Origin: an uncultured Clostridia bacterium
Lineage (GTDB): Bacteria; Bacillota; Clostridia; Oscillospirales; Oscillospiraceae
Assembly (NCBI GenBank): GCA_947383645.1
Contig: CANDEH010000076.1
Coordinates: forward strand, 1-12,094
Length of the DNA stretch: 12,094 nucleotides
Reading direction: 5' to 3'
Positions 1-5,581 of the stretch are shown piece by piece. Under the pieces are notes generated by a model, which saw only the letters and a list, made by a program, of their open reading frames with translations, did no database searches and had not been told where the DNA came from. Position 1 is the first letter of the stretch; every line of letters starts with the position of its first letter. Made by a program: the position numbers and the translations under genes.

Positions 1-1940
1 GTGGCGATGGAGACCATCATCCGGGGGGAGATGTCGATATAGTCCACCTTGTCCCGCTCCACCTCGATGATCTCATCCCGGTGGCGGCAGGTGATACGCT
101 CGTTGGTGAGGCACCCGTTCTCGTCGGTGGGCTCGGCGGCCTGGGCCACGATATACTGGTCCTCCACGTCGGCGGTCATATAGGTGACGGTGTCGCTGAC
201 CTTCCCCGTCTCGTGGTCCACCGCCCGGAAGGGGGCCTCGATAAAGCCGTACTCGTTGATCTTGGCATAGGTGGCCAGATAGGAGATCAGGCCGATGTTG
301 GGGCCTTCGGGGGTCTCAATGGGGCACATCCGGCCATAGTGGCTGTAGTGCACGTCACGGACGTCCATGTTGGCCCGCTCACGGGAGAGGCCGCCGGGGC
401 CCAGGGCGGAGAGACGGCGCTTGTGGGTCAGCTCGGCCAGGGGGTTGGTCTGGTCCATGAACTGGCTCAGGGGGCTGGATCCGAAGAACTCCTTGATGGC
501 CGCGGTGACGGGCCGGATGTTGATGAGGCTCTGGGGGGTGACGATGTCCAGATCCTGAATGGTCATCCGCTCCCGGATCACCCGCTCCATGCGGGAGAAA
601 CCGATGCGGAACTGGTTTTGCAGCAGCTCGCCTACGCAGCGCAGGCGGCGGTTGCCCAGGTGGTCGATGTCGTCCTTGCTCACCAGGCCCCGGGCCAGGG
701 CGTTCATATAGTTGATGGAGGCGAAGATGTCGTCCACGATGATGTGCTTGGGCACCAGGCGGTCGTGCTGGAGACGGATCTGCTCCTTCAGATCCTCCCC
801 CTGGTACTGGTTCAGGATCTCCTGGAGCACCTCAAAGCGGACCCGCTCCTTGATGCTGCACTCGGCCAGGGGGTCAAAGTCCACGTAGCGGCCGAGATCG
901 CACATGTGGTTGGAGAACACCTTCATAGACACGCCGTCGATGTCGATCAAAACCTCGTTGACGCCGATGGCGTCCAGCTCCCGGGCCTCGTCCCGGGTGA
1001 GCACGTGGCCGTCCTCGAAGAGGAGCTCCCCGGTGACCGGGTGGGCCACCGGCGCTAAGAGCTTGTGGTCGGCGATGCGGGTCCACAGGGCCAGCTTCTT
1101 GTTGAACTTGTACCGGCCCACCATGCTGAGGTCGTAGCGCCGGGGGTCGAAGAACAGGTTGTCGATGAGCACCTGGGCGCTGTCCACCGTGGGGGGCTCG
1201 CCGGGGCGGAGCTTGCGGTAGATCTCCAGCAGCGCCTCCTCATAGGTCTTGCAGGCGTCCTTCTCCACGGTGGCCACCATCCGGGGATCGTCGCCGAAGC
1301 GCTCCAAAATCTCCGCGTCGGTCTTGAGGCCCAGGGCGCGGATCAGGCAGGTGACGGGCAGCTTGCGGTTCTTGTCGATGCGGACCCAGAAAATCTCGCT
1401 GGTGTCCGTCTCATACTCCAGCCAGGCGCCCCGGTAGGGGATCACCGTGCTGGTGAGCAGGGGCAGATCGGTCTTGGGGTCGATCTCCTTGCCGTAGTAG
1501 ATGCCGGGGGAGCGGACGATCTGGCTGACCACCACCCGCTCGGCGCCGTTGACGATGAAGGTGCCGGCCTCGGTCATCAGGGGGAAGTCCCCCATGAAGA
1601 TCTCCTGCTCCTTGATCTCCTCGGTCTCCTTGTTGCGCAGGCGGACGCTGACCTTTAAGGGCGCGGCGTAGTTCACGTCCCGGGCCTTGCACTCCTCCAC
1701 GTCGTACTTGGGGGGCTCATCCATCTTGTAGTCGATGAAGCTCAGCTCCAGCGTGCCGGCGTTGTCGGTGATAGCGGCCACATCCGCGAACACCTCCCGC
1801 AGACCGGTCTCCAAAAACCACCGGTAGGAGCTCTTCTGGATCTCCAGGAGATTGGGCATCTCCATGACTTCCTCGTAGCGGGCGAAATTCTTCCGCCACG
1901 TCTTGCCGTAGGCCTTGTCCCTGACTTTCAAATCCCTCAC
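1..1940 (-). CDS. rpoB: DNA-directed RNA polymerase subunit beta, N-terminal 646 codons (partial)
   Basis: The beta subunit of RNA polymerase forms half of the catalytic cleft and the rifampicin pocket. Reading the minus strand gives VRDKAYGKTWRKNFARYEEV near the start and GSSPLSQFMDQTNPLAELTH followed by KRRLSALGPGGL at about residues 487-520. It ends at the edge with VDYIDISPRMMVSIAT, the segment that precedes the active-site half. The rifampicin residues corresponding to E. coli D516, H526 and S531 are unmutated. Residue 490 is Pro (codon 471-473) where E. coli has Gln510. I chose GTG at 1940 because AAGGA lies 6 nt upstream; a TTG three codons later is an alternative but has no well-placed ribosome site. 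No rplJ/rplL gene precedes it. The C-terminal half and rpoC lie outside the window. Confidence 0.98.
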   Translation of the reverse strand, partial: MRDLKVRDKAYGKTWRKNFARYEEVMEMPNLLEIQKSSYRWFLETGLREVFADVAAITDNAGTLELSFIDYKMDEPPKYDVEECKARDVNYAAPLKVSVRLRNKETEEIKEQEIFMGDFPLMTEAGTFIVNGAERVVVSQIVRSPGIYYGKEIDPKTDLPLLTSTVIPYRGAWLEYETDTSEIFWVRIDKNRKLPVTCLIRALGLKTDAEILERFGDDPRMVATVEKDACKTYEEALLEIYRKLRPGEPPTVDSAQVLIDNLFFDPRRYDLSMVGRYKFNKKLALWTRIADHKLLAPVAHPVTGELLFEDGHVLTRDEARELDAIGVNEVLIDIDGVSMKVFSNHMCDLGRYVDFDPLAECSIKERVRFEVLQEILNQYQGEDLKEQIRLQHDRLVPKHIIVDDIFASINYMNALARGLVSKDDIDHLGNRRLRCVGELLQNQFRIGFSRMERVIRERMTIQDLDIVTPQSLINIRPVTAAIKEFFGSSPLSQFMDQTNPLAELTHKRRLSALGPGGLSRERANMDVRDVHYSHYGRMCPIETPEGPNIGLISYLATYAKINEYGFIEAPFRAVDHETGKVSDTVTYMTADVEDQYIVAQAAEPTDENGCLTNERITCRHRDEIIEVERDKVDYIDISPRMMVSIA

Positions 1941-2205
1941 TGCCTTTCCTTGATAGATTCCGCGCCCGGTCCCCCCTGCCCGAAGGAACCGGCGGCGCAG
2001 GTAGAAGCATCCATAATCTTTCCCGCGATTTCGCCCGGATTTTTCCTGCCTCGCGGGCGTTCGGCAGCCTTCGACCGCCCTCTCACGCGCGAAACGCCCG
2101 GGTGTGTGGTTAAATAGTGCGGCTTTCCTCTTGCCTTTCCTTGGAGAATGTGCTACACTGCGTATAGTGGGGTCGGTATGCAATGGGCATACTGCCGCAC
2201 ATAAG
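1941..2205 (-). promoter_or_regulatory. Long structured 5' leader of rpoB
   Basis: Between the predicted transcription start and the GTG there is no plausible gene but several complementary segments. GTGCGGC (2200-2194) can pair with GCCGCAC (2123-2117). CGGGCGTT (2100-2093) can pair with AACGCCCG (2061-2054), enclosing GGCGG/CTGCC. CCGGTTCC (1992-1985) can pair with GGGACCGG (1973-1966) about 20 nt before the ribosome site. There is no T-run after these stems, so a simple terminator-attenuator is not obvious. I do not recognise a known riboswitch or ribosomal-protein leader. Confidence 0.45.
2131..2159 (+). promoter_or_regulatory. Candidate plus-strand promoter facing rpoB promoter
   Basis: TTGCCT (2131-2136), a 17-bp spacer and TACACT (2154-2159) preceded by TGC (2151-2153) form a plausible extended -10 promoter. 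Each hexamer matches consensus at four of six positions. It would start transcription near 2166 and drive the short RNA described next. Confidence 0.4.
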
Positions 2206-2211
2206 TAATTT

Positions 2212-2240
2212 ATGCTATCATATATTTCCAGAAAAGTCAA
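2212..2240 (-). promoter_or_regulatory. rpoB promoter, sigma-A type with extended -10
   Basis: On the minus strand TTGACT (2240-2235) is followed by a 17-bp spacer and TAGCAT (2217-2212). The spacer ends in TGA, which makes a TGn extended -10. Transcription should start near 2205, about 265 nt before the rpoB start. This shows that rpoB can be transcribed without an upstream ribosomal protein operon. Confidence 0.8.
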
Positions 2241-2244
2241 GAGG

Positions 2245-2277
2245 CAGCGGGGAATATTTTGCTTCCCCGCTGTTTTT
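2245..2277 (+). terminator. Intrinsic terminator just upstream of rpoB promoter
   Basis: CAGCGGGGAA (2245-2254) pairs perfectly with TTCCCCGCTG (2263-2272) across an 8-nt loop and is followed directly by TTTTT (2273-2277). The T-run fits only plus-strand transcription. No plus-strand gene precedes it, which is why a small RNA is considered. It ends 5 bp from the -35 box of the rpoB promoter. Confidence 0.7.
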
Positions 2278-2286
2278 GCAGCCGCC

Positions 2287-2322
2287 ACAGTTGAATAGGG
2301 AGCGAACGCTTCTTTTCAACGC
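2287..2322. repeat. Short hairpin repeat, copy A
   Basis: Begins ACAGTTGAA, contains GAACG and ends TTTTCAACGC. GTTGAA and TTCAAC can pair. Its partner copy B is at 2683-2715, about 390 bp away in the same orientation. The similarity covers roughly 30 bases with a small gap, so it is suggestive and not decisive. Confidence 0.4.
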
Positions 2323-2340
2323 TTCGGGTGGGTGATTTAA

Positions 2341-2373
2341 TGTGAAAGGAACCCCTCTTGGGTTCCTTTCACA
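2341..2373. repeat. Perfect 14-bp inverted repeat
   Basis: TGTGAAAGGAACCC (2341-2354) is perfectly complementary to GGGTTCCTTTCACA (2360-2373) with loop CTCTT. It lacks a T-run outside the stem on either strand, though AAAGG/CCTTT within the stem could give weak bidirectional termination. Its role is unknown. Confidence 0.75.
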
Positions 2374-2422
2374 CTATCCTCCTTACCGCTATCCTGCTCT
2401 GCCGGCTTTTTTGACAGTCTGA

Positions 2423-2462
2423 AGCGCACCTTGAGACCTCTTTTCCGGTTTTCAGGTGCGCT
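2423..2462. repeat. Inverted repeat with 9-bp arms
   Basis: AGCGCACCT (2423-2431) pairs with AGGTGCGCT (2454-2462), and two further pairs can form after a bulged T. The loop is about 22 nt. On the plus strand GATTTTAT follows, a weak U-rich tail. TTTTTTGACA lies just before the left arm. Confidence 0.6.
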
Positions 2463-2538
2463 GATTTTATCGTGAAAGCGCTTGGACAACGGCAATCATA
2501 ACTGCCGGCCATGCCGGCGGCATGCACAGACCTTCTTG

Positions 2539-2568
2539 GAGCCTATTATCAGCAGAGCCTATAGGCTC
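2539..2568. repeat. Inverted repeat GAGCCTAT/ATAGGCTC
   Basis: GAGCCTAT (2539-2546) pairs with ATAGGCTC (2561-2568). The right half also contains the 12-bp palindrome AGCCTATAGGCT (2555-2566), so two alternative structures are possible. No T-run follows. Confidence 0.5.
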
Positions 2569-2682
2569 ATCAAATTTCTTTCGCTTGCATGAGATGCCCT
2601 GCTGCTATTTAAAAGCCGCAGGGTTTCCCTATTTTTCTCTGCCCAAGTTTCTGGTTTTTTTCTGCCTCTTCTTATAGTGGCT

Positions 2683-2715
2683 ACAGTTGAAAGCAGTGAA
2701 CGATTTTTTCAAGGC
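2683..2715. repeat. Short hairpin repeat, copy B
   Basis: ACAGTTGAA, GAACG and TTTTTTCAAGGC occur in the same order as in copy A at 2287-2322, with two bases fewer between the first two blocks. TTGAA and TTCAA can pair. The pair may mark the edges of an old inserted element. Confidence 0.4.
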
Positions 2716-2728
2716 CGCGGCATGGAAT

Positions 2729-2760
2729 GCCGCCCTGGCCGCAAAAGCGGTCAGGGCGGC
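2729..2760. repeat. Strong GC hairpin downstream of the glycosyltransferase gene
   Basis: GCCGCCCTGGCCGC (2729-2742) pairs with GCGGTCAGGGCGGC (2747-2760) across AAAA. It has 14 pairs including one G-U. It lies about 107 bp past the glycosyltransferase stop codon and could stabilise that mRNA's 3' end. No U-tract follows on the minus strand, so I do not call it an intrinsic terminator. Confidence 0.65.
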
Positions 2761-2866
2761 AGGATTCACAGGAGACGCACGGTACATTTCATGCGCTGGC
2801 AGATTTTGTCCGCCTGTCCTATCCGGCCCCCGCCTGCCGTTTCTCCAGTACTTAGAAGCTGTACCA

Positions 2867-4057
2867 TCACATGTTCAGCGGTGCGGACGCCTGCCGCCCG
2901 GTGTGCGCCACCGCGTGCCACTGCTTGGTATCCTTGAACAGAGAAACCACCTGAAGCGGCAGCCACGACGCCATGAACACCGGAAAGAGCAGCACCGCAG
3001 GCGTCATCCCCCGCAGGCCATACCCGCCCAGCAGGCACAGCGCCGCGCCCAGCAGCGCCATTCCCAGCCAGGACGCCGGCAGCAGGCACAAGAACGCGGT
3101 CAGATATCCCTCCCCCAGCAGCGCCAGATTTAGAACGAGGAGGAGTCCGCTGGCCGCCTGGGCAAAGGGAGCCAGCAGAAACATGGTCATATCCCACCGG
3201 AGCATGGGGCGGGGACTGCGGTCCCGCCACAGGTGCCGCAGCTCCTGCCTGGCCACCTGCATCACGCCGCTGCACCAGCGCTTGCGCTGGCGGAGGGAGA
3301 GGAGGAAGCTGTTGGGGGCCTCGTCGTAGGTGAGCGCCCCGCTGACCCAGTGGACCCGGTAACCCAGACGGGCGCACTGGGCGGAGAACTCCGCGTCCTC
3401 GGCAATGGTGCCGGTGTTCCAGCCGCCCATCGCCTCGATTACCTCCCGGTGGACGGCAAAGCCCGTGCCCACCAGCTTGGCGGAGAGACCGCAGGCCGCC
3501 CTGGGCCGGTTGAAGATCCAGTCAAAGAGAGCAAAGTACAGCCCGTAGCACCCGGCTACGCCGCTCTCCCGGGCGTTGGCTGTCATCATCCGGGACTTGC
3601 ACACCCGCTCCCCGGCGACGAAGGCGTCGTTCATCCGGGCCAGAAAATCGGGGTCGGCGATGTTGTCCGCGTCAAAGACCACATAGGCGTCGTATCCCCG
3701 GCAACGGAGCTGGGCGACAGCCTGGTGGAGGGCGGCGCCCTTGCTCCTCACCCCGGCCAGACAGTGAAGGATCTCCGCTCCGGCGGCTGCGGCCGCGGCC
3801 TCGGTGCGGTCTGTGCAGTTGTTGGGCGCCACAAAGACGTCCCGCAGCTCCGCCGGATAGTTCTGTCTGAGAATACTGGCGACCAGATTGGCGATGACAG
3901 CCTCCTCGTTCCGTGCGGCCACAATGACGGCAAAGCGGGTCTTCGGCGGGGCTGCCGGGCAGGTTTTCCGCTTTTTCAGATTGAAGATCGCCACACAGGC
4001 GAAGTAGACCGTGAAGAGCTTGAGAATCAGCGTCAGAGCTACGGTGAAGTGTTCCAT
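2867..4057 (-). CDS. Membrane-bound family 2 glycosyltransferase, processive type
   Basis: Predicted inverting GT2 enzyme that polymerises or transfers sugar from a nucleotide sugar at the cytoplasmic face of the membrane. In the 396-residue form one membrane segment lies at about residues 5-26. The GT-A domain begins with FAVIVAARNEE near 42-52, followed by VAPNNCTDRT. The DxD metal motif DAD is at about 129-131, ED in TIAEDAEF at about 220-221, and the QxxRW motif QRKRW at about 257-261. Three or four hydrophobic helices follow at about 290-375. ED plus QxxRW is the signature of cellulose/chitin/poly-GlcNAc-synthase-like enzymes; the sugar cannot be told from sequence. ATG at 4057 is chosen because AGGAGG sits 7 nt upstream; the ATG at 4063 lies only 1 nt from it. 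It diverges from the DUF4397 gene and has its own promoter with boxes like those of the response regulator. A simple non-processive GT2 is the alternative. Confidence 0.9.
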   Translation of the reverse strand: MEHFTVALTLILKLFTVYFACVAIFNLKKRKTCPAAPPKTRFAVIVAARNEEAVIANLVASILRQNYPAELRDVFVAPNNCTDRTEAAAAAAGAEILHCLAGVRSKGAALHQAVAQLRCRGYDAYVVFDADNIADPDFLARMNDAFVAGERVCKSRMMTANARESGVAGCYGLYFALFDWIFNRPRAACGLSAKLVGTGFAVHREVIEAMGGWNTGTIAEDAEFSAQCARLGYRVHWVSGALTYDEAPNSFLLSLRQRKRWCSGVMQVARQELRHLWRDRSPRPMLRWDMTMFLLAPFAQAASGLLLVLNLALLGEGYLTAFLCLLPASWLGMALLGAALCLLGGYGLRGMTPAVLLFPVFMASWLPLQVVSLFKDTKQWHAVAHTGRQASAPLNM

Positions 4058-4119
4058 AACCATGCCTCCTTGCGGGGTGTCTGTATCCGGGTTTTGACTG
4101 TAAAAGGTGGTATGGCCGT

Positions 4120-4147
4120 ATCATAACAGAGATTCTTTAAGTTCCAA
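4120..4147 (-). promoter_or_regulatory. Promoter of the glycosyltransferase gene
   Basis: On the minus strand TTGGAA (4147-4142), a 16-bp spacer and TATGAT (4125-4120) preceded by TGT form a good extended -10 promoter with a poor -35. The predicted start near 4113 leaves a leader of about 55 nt. A weak -35 overlapped by a TTAAA box suggests the need for an activator. Confidence 0.75.
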
Positions 4148-4180
4148 GCGGGTAATTGTTTAATCTTTCTTTAAGATTTC
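4136..4180 (-). promoter_or_regulatory. Three phased TTAAA boxes upstream of glycosyltransferase (OmpR-type operator)
   Basis: In the direction of transcription TCTTAAA begins at 4176, GATTAAA at 4165 and ACTTAAA at 4142, giving spacings of 11 and 23 bp. The first two form a tandem 11-bp repeat (TTTAATCTTTC/TTTAAGATTTC on the plus strand, 9 of 11 identical). The third overlaps the -35 region, and the -10 begins 17 bp after it. The response-regulator promoter at 5499-5556 has the same layout, so I infer that this regulator binds here. Confidence 0.6.
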
Positions 4181-4280
4181 TCTGCCCGCGATAACACAGT
4201 TGACAGGCACCTCCCGCCTCCTTGCGAATAGGATGGAGTAAAGGTCCCTCTTCCTGCGGCGCCGGGACCTGATCCGATGA

Positions 4281-4322
4281 AAGGAGGATGATCGGGGAGA
4301 GAGCTCCCCGATTGACCATATG
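4281..4322 (+). promoter_or_regulatory. Ribosome site separated from its ATG by a hairpin
   Basis: The only strong Shine-Dalgarno, AAGGAGG (4281-4287), is 32 nt from the ATG at 4320, too far for normal initiation. Between them ATCGGGGAG (4291-4299) pairs perfectly with CTCCCCGAT (4304-4312) over the tetraloop AGAG. If this stem forms, the effective spacing falls to 8-10 nt. A similar arrangement is known for phage T4 gene 38. The immediately following ATG at 4288 opens only an 18-codon frame. Confidence 0.55.
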
Positions 4323-5285
4323 GCAAGATCTGATGAACCGATGATCCCGCTGCCCAACGTAGGGGAGGGCGGCCCCGTCTACGACCCCAGTCAGGAGCCG
4401 GTGATCCCACTGCCCAACCCCGGCGAGGGCGGACCGGTGTACGACCCCGGCCAGGAGCCGGTAATTCCTCTCCCCAACCCCGGCGAGGGCGGGCCGGTAT
4501 ATGACCCCGGTCAGGTGCCGGTAATTCCTCTCCCCAACCCCGGCGAGGGCGGACCCGTCTATGACCCCGGCCAGGTGCCGGTGATCCCGCTGCCCAACCC
4601 CGGCGAGGGCGGACCGGTATATGACCCCGGCTTCACCGCGCCGGTGCGCTATGCCGCCGTCCGCTTCCTGGACGCCGCCTACGGCTACGGCCCCTTCCGC
4701 ATCCGCATCAACCGCACCCGGGTGGTGGGCTACCTGAGCTTTGCCGCCCTGTCCTCCTATGGCCGGGTGCCCAGCGGCTACCAGACGGTCACCGTCACCA
4801 GCACCGACGGCTATGTGTACATCCAGAAAACCCTCCCCTTCGAGACGGGAACCCGCTCCACTGTGGCCATCATCAACACCGCCGGCGGTCTGGACCTGCT
4901 CCAGATTCCCGACGCCACCTACCGCCCCGGCGGCAGCTACGCCAGCTTCCGGGTCAGCAACCTGGCCTACAACAGCAGACCCATGGATGTGCTCCTGGCC
5001 GACGGCCGGGTGGTCTACGCCGATGTGCGCTACAAGGAGACCACCGCCTTCAAGCGCATCCGCCCCGGCGAGTACGAGTTCCTCTTCGCCGAGACCAACC
5101 AGGCCCCCATGCCCATCCACTTTGATATTGAGACCCTGGACAGCGCCTTTTTGGGCGAGTACCCGGTGCCCAACATGGTGGCCTCCCTGTACCTCAACGT
5201 GGTGCGCAGCCGGGTCTATACCGTGTTCCTCCTCAGCAGCGGGCGGGGGATCAACGATATTCAGACCATGGTGGCCATCGATTAA
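4320..5285 (+). CDS. Repeat-bearing protein with two DUF4397-like domains
   Basis: A 321-residue protein of unknown function. After MARSD, residues 6-105 are five tandem 20-residue repeats of the type EPVIPLPNPGEGGPVYDPGQ, rich in Pro and Gly and acidic. Residues ~108-195 (VRYAAVRFLDAA, then YGRVPSGYQTVTV, ending GLDLLQIPD) and ~203-320 (YASFRVSNLAYNSRPMDVLL, then FKRIRPGEYEFLF) look like two copies of the beta-sandwich DUF4397 domain. I see no signal peptide, lipobox, membrane segment or sortase motif, so it is either cytoplasmic, exported by another route or placed on the cell or spore surface after lysis. I could not find a good plus-strand promoter. It is divergent from the glycosyltransferase and is followed by a terminator. 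The domain call is from pattern memory and moderately sure; the reading frame is sure. Confidence 0.85.
   Translation: MARSDEPMIPLPNVGEGGPVYDPSQEPVIPLPNPGEGGPVYDPGQEPVIPLPNPGEGGPVYDPGQVPVIPLPNPGEGGPVYDPGQVPVIPLPNPGEGGPVYDPGFTAPVRYAAVRFLDAAYGYGPFRIRINRTRVVGYLSFAALSSYGRVPSGYQTVTVTSTDGYVYIQKTLPFETGTRSTVAIINTAGGLDLLQIPDATYRPGGSYASFRVSNLAYNSRPMDVLLADGRVVYADVRYKETTAFKRIRPGEYEFLFAETNQAPMPIHFDIETLDSAFLGEYPVPNMVASLYLNVVRSRVYTVFLLSSGRGINDIQTMVAID
4335..4634 (+). repeat. Five in-frame 60-bp tandem repeats
   Basis: Units start at 4335, 4395, 4455, 4515 and 4575 and each encodes 20 residues. Units 3 and 4 share GTAATTCCTCTCCCCAAC where the others use GTGATCCC-type codons, pointing to a recent duplication. 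Unit 1 is the most divergent (PNVGEGG, DPSQ). Because the unit is a multiple of three, copy-number change would alter protein length without breaking the frame. Confidence 0.95.
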
Positions 5286-5287
5286 AA

Positions 5288-5329
5288 TCAAAAGGAATGA
5301 CCAGTTTGCGAACTGGTCATTCCTTTTGA
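5288..5329 (+). terminator. Terminator of the DUF4397 gene (19-bp hairpin, probably bidirectional)
   Basis: TCAAAAGGAATGACCAGTT (5288-5306) is perfectly complementary to AACTGGTCATTCCTTTTGA (5311-5329) with loop TGCG. It starts 2 nt after the TAA. AAAA on one arm and TTTT on the other give U-runs for both directions. Confidence 0.8.
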
Positions 5330-5354
5330 GGAGTTTCGCTTCGCTCTGCGCCTC

Positions 5355-5383
5355 GGACCCCGCCCCCTCAGGGGGCGGGGTCC
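5355..5383. repeat. 13-bp GC-rich inverted repeat
   Basis: GGACCCCGCCCCC (5355-5367) pairs with GGGGGCGGGGTCC (5371-5383) over TCA. The flanking CTGCGC (near 5346) and GCGCAG (near 5399) can pair as an outer stem. It has no T-run. Confidence 0.75.
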
Positions 5384-5407
5384 TGCGACGCTCGCTCCGC
5401 GCAGGGT

Positions 5408-5440
5408 GTTTATTCCGAGGACGCGGTCCCCGGAATAAAC
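5408..5440. repeat. Inverted repeat GTTTATTCCG/CGGAATAAAC
   Basis: GTTTATTCCG (5408-5417) pairs perfectly with CGGAATAAAC (5431-5440). The loop contains GGAC/GTCC, which can form a small inner stem. Confidence 0.75.
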
Positions 5441-5453
5441 GGATTTCATTTTA

Positions 5454-5477
5454 TTTCGCCGCCTGTGGGCGGCGAAA
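5454..5477. repeat. 10-bp inverted repeat ahead of response regulator promoter
   Basis: TTTCGCCGCC (5454-5463) pairs perfectly with GGCGGCGAAA (5468-5477) over TGTG. A T-run (TTTTTT, 5491-5496) follows 13 nt later, so weak plus-strand termination is possible. It lies just upstream of the regulator boxes. Confidence 0.7.
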
Positions 5478-5498
5478 CTCTGCCGAGGGCTTTTTTCG

Positions 5499-5556
5499 TC
5501 TTAATACTTTCTTAAACTTCCCGCCTCTTTTATCTTAAATCGTTCTGTGGTACAAT
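5499..5556 (+). promoter_or_regulatory. Response-regulator promoter with three phased TCTTAA boxes
   Basis: TCTTAAT (5499), TCTTAAA (5510) and TCTTAAA (5533) are spaced 11 and 23 bp apart. The -10 TACAAT (5551-5556), preceded by TGG as an extended -10, begins 18 bp after the third box. The expected -35 position (TTTTAT, 5528-5533) is poor. This is the layout of an activator-dependent promoter bound by an OmpR-family dimer array, so autoregulation is likely. The same layout precedes the glycosyltransferase. Confidence 0.65.
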
Positions 5557-5581
5557 ACCGGCGAAAGGTGGGAGAGACCCT

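Larger units (their letters stand above)
2166..2277 (+). ncRNA. Candidate small RNA (~110 nt) antisense to rpoB promoter/leader
   Basis: A plausible promoter, a short non-coding interval and a strong intrinsic terminator lie in line on the plus strand. The interval contains a 6-bp hairpin (GTATGC 2176-2181 with GCATAC 2187-2192, loop AATGG). The RNA would cross the rpoB promoter and overlap the first ~40 nt of the rpoB leader in antisense. It resembles no RNA family I know. The alternative is that the terminator only blocks read-through and no dedicated RNA exists. Confidence 0.35.
2278..2866. other. Gene-free stretch rich in inverted repeats
   Basis: About 590 bp between the rpoB promoter region and the glycosyltransferase stop codon hold no ORF with a ribosome site, family motif or convincing codon use. 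Base composition is patchy and more AT-rich than the surrounding genes. It contains at least four strong hairpins (listed separately), the palindrome AGCCTATAGGCT at 2555-2566, and a short element present twice. It may be a relic of mobile or intergenic repeat elements. Confidence 0.6.

Noticed and set aside
81..1658. Long plus-strand open frames opposite rpoB
   Set aside because: They are low-complexity (Gly/Val/His/Asp-rich), have no ribosome site and mirror the high third-position GC of rpoB on the other strand.
2687..3133. Plus-strand frame starting TTG in the hairpin-rich gap
   Set aside because: Its first part is the strong hairpin itself and the rest overlaps the glycosyltransferase in antisense; composition changes abruptly and no motif is present.
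4094..4124. Plus-strand promoter TTGACT/TATCAT for the DUF4397 gene
   Set aside because: The 19-bp spacer is too long and it overlaps the better minus-strand -10; the perfect TTGACA at 4200-4205 also lacks a -10 at 16-18 bp, so the promoter stays unknown.
4288..4344. 18-codon frame starting directly after AAGGAGG
   Set aside because: The ATG abuts the ribosome site with no spacing, the peptide has no feature, and the sequence is better explained as the hairpin upstream of the real ATG.
4335..4634. 60-bp repeats considered as a CRISPR or non-coding satellite
   Set aside because: Units are contiguous without spacers, exactly in frame, and differ mostly at synonymous positions, so they are coding repeats.
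4137..5291. 384-codon minus-strand frame opposite the DUF4397 gene
   Set aside because: Its repeats are just the antisense of the coding repeats, no family motif is visible, and it would run through the divergent promoter region.
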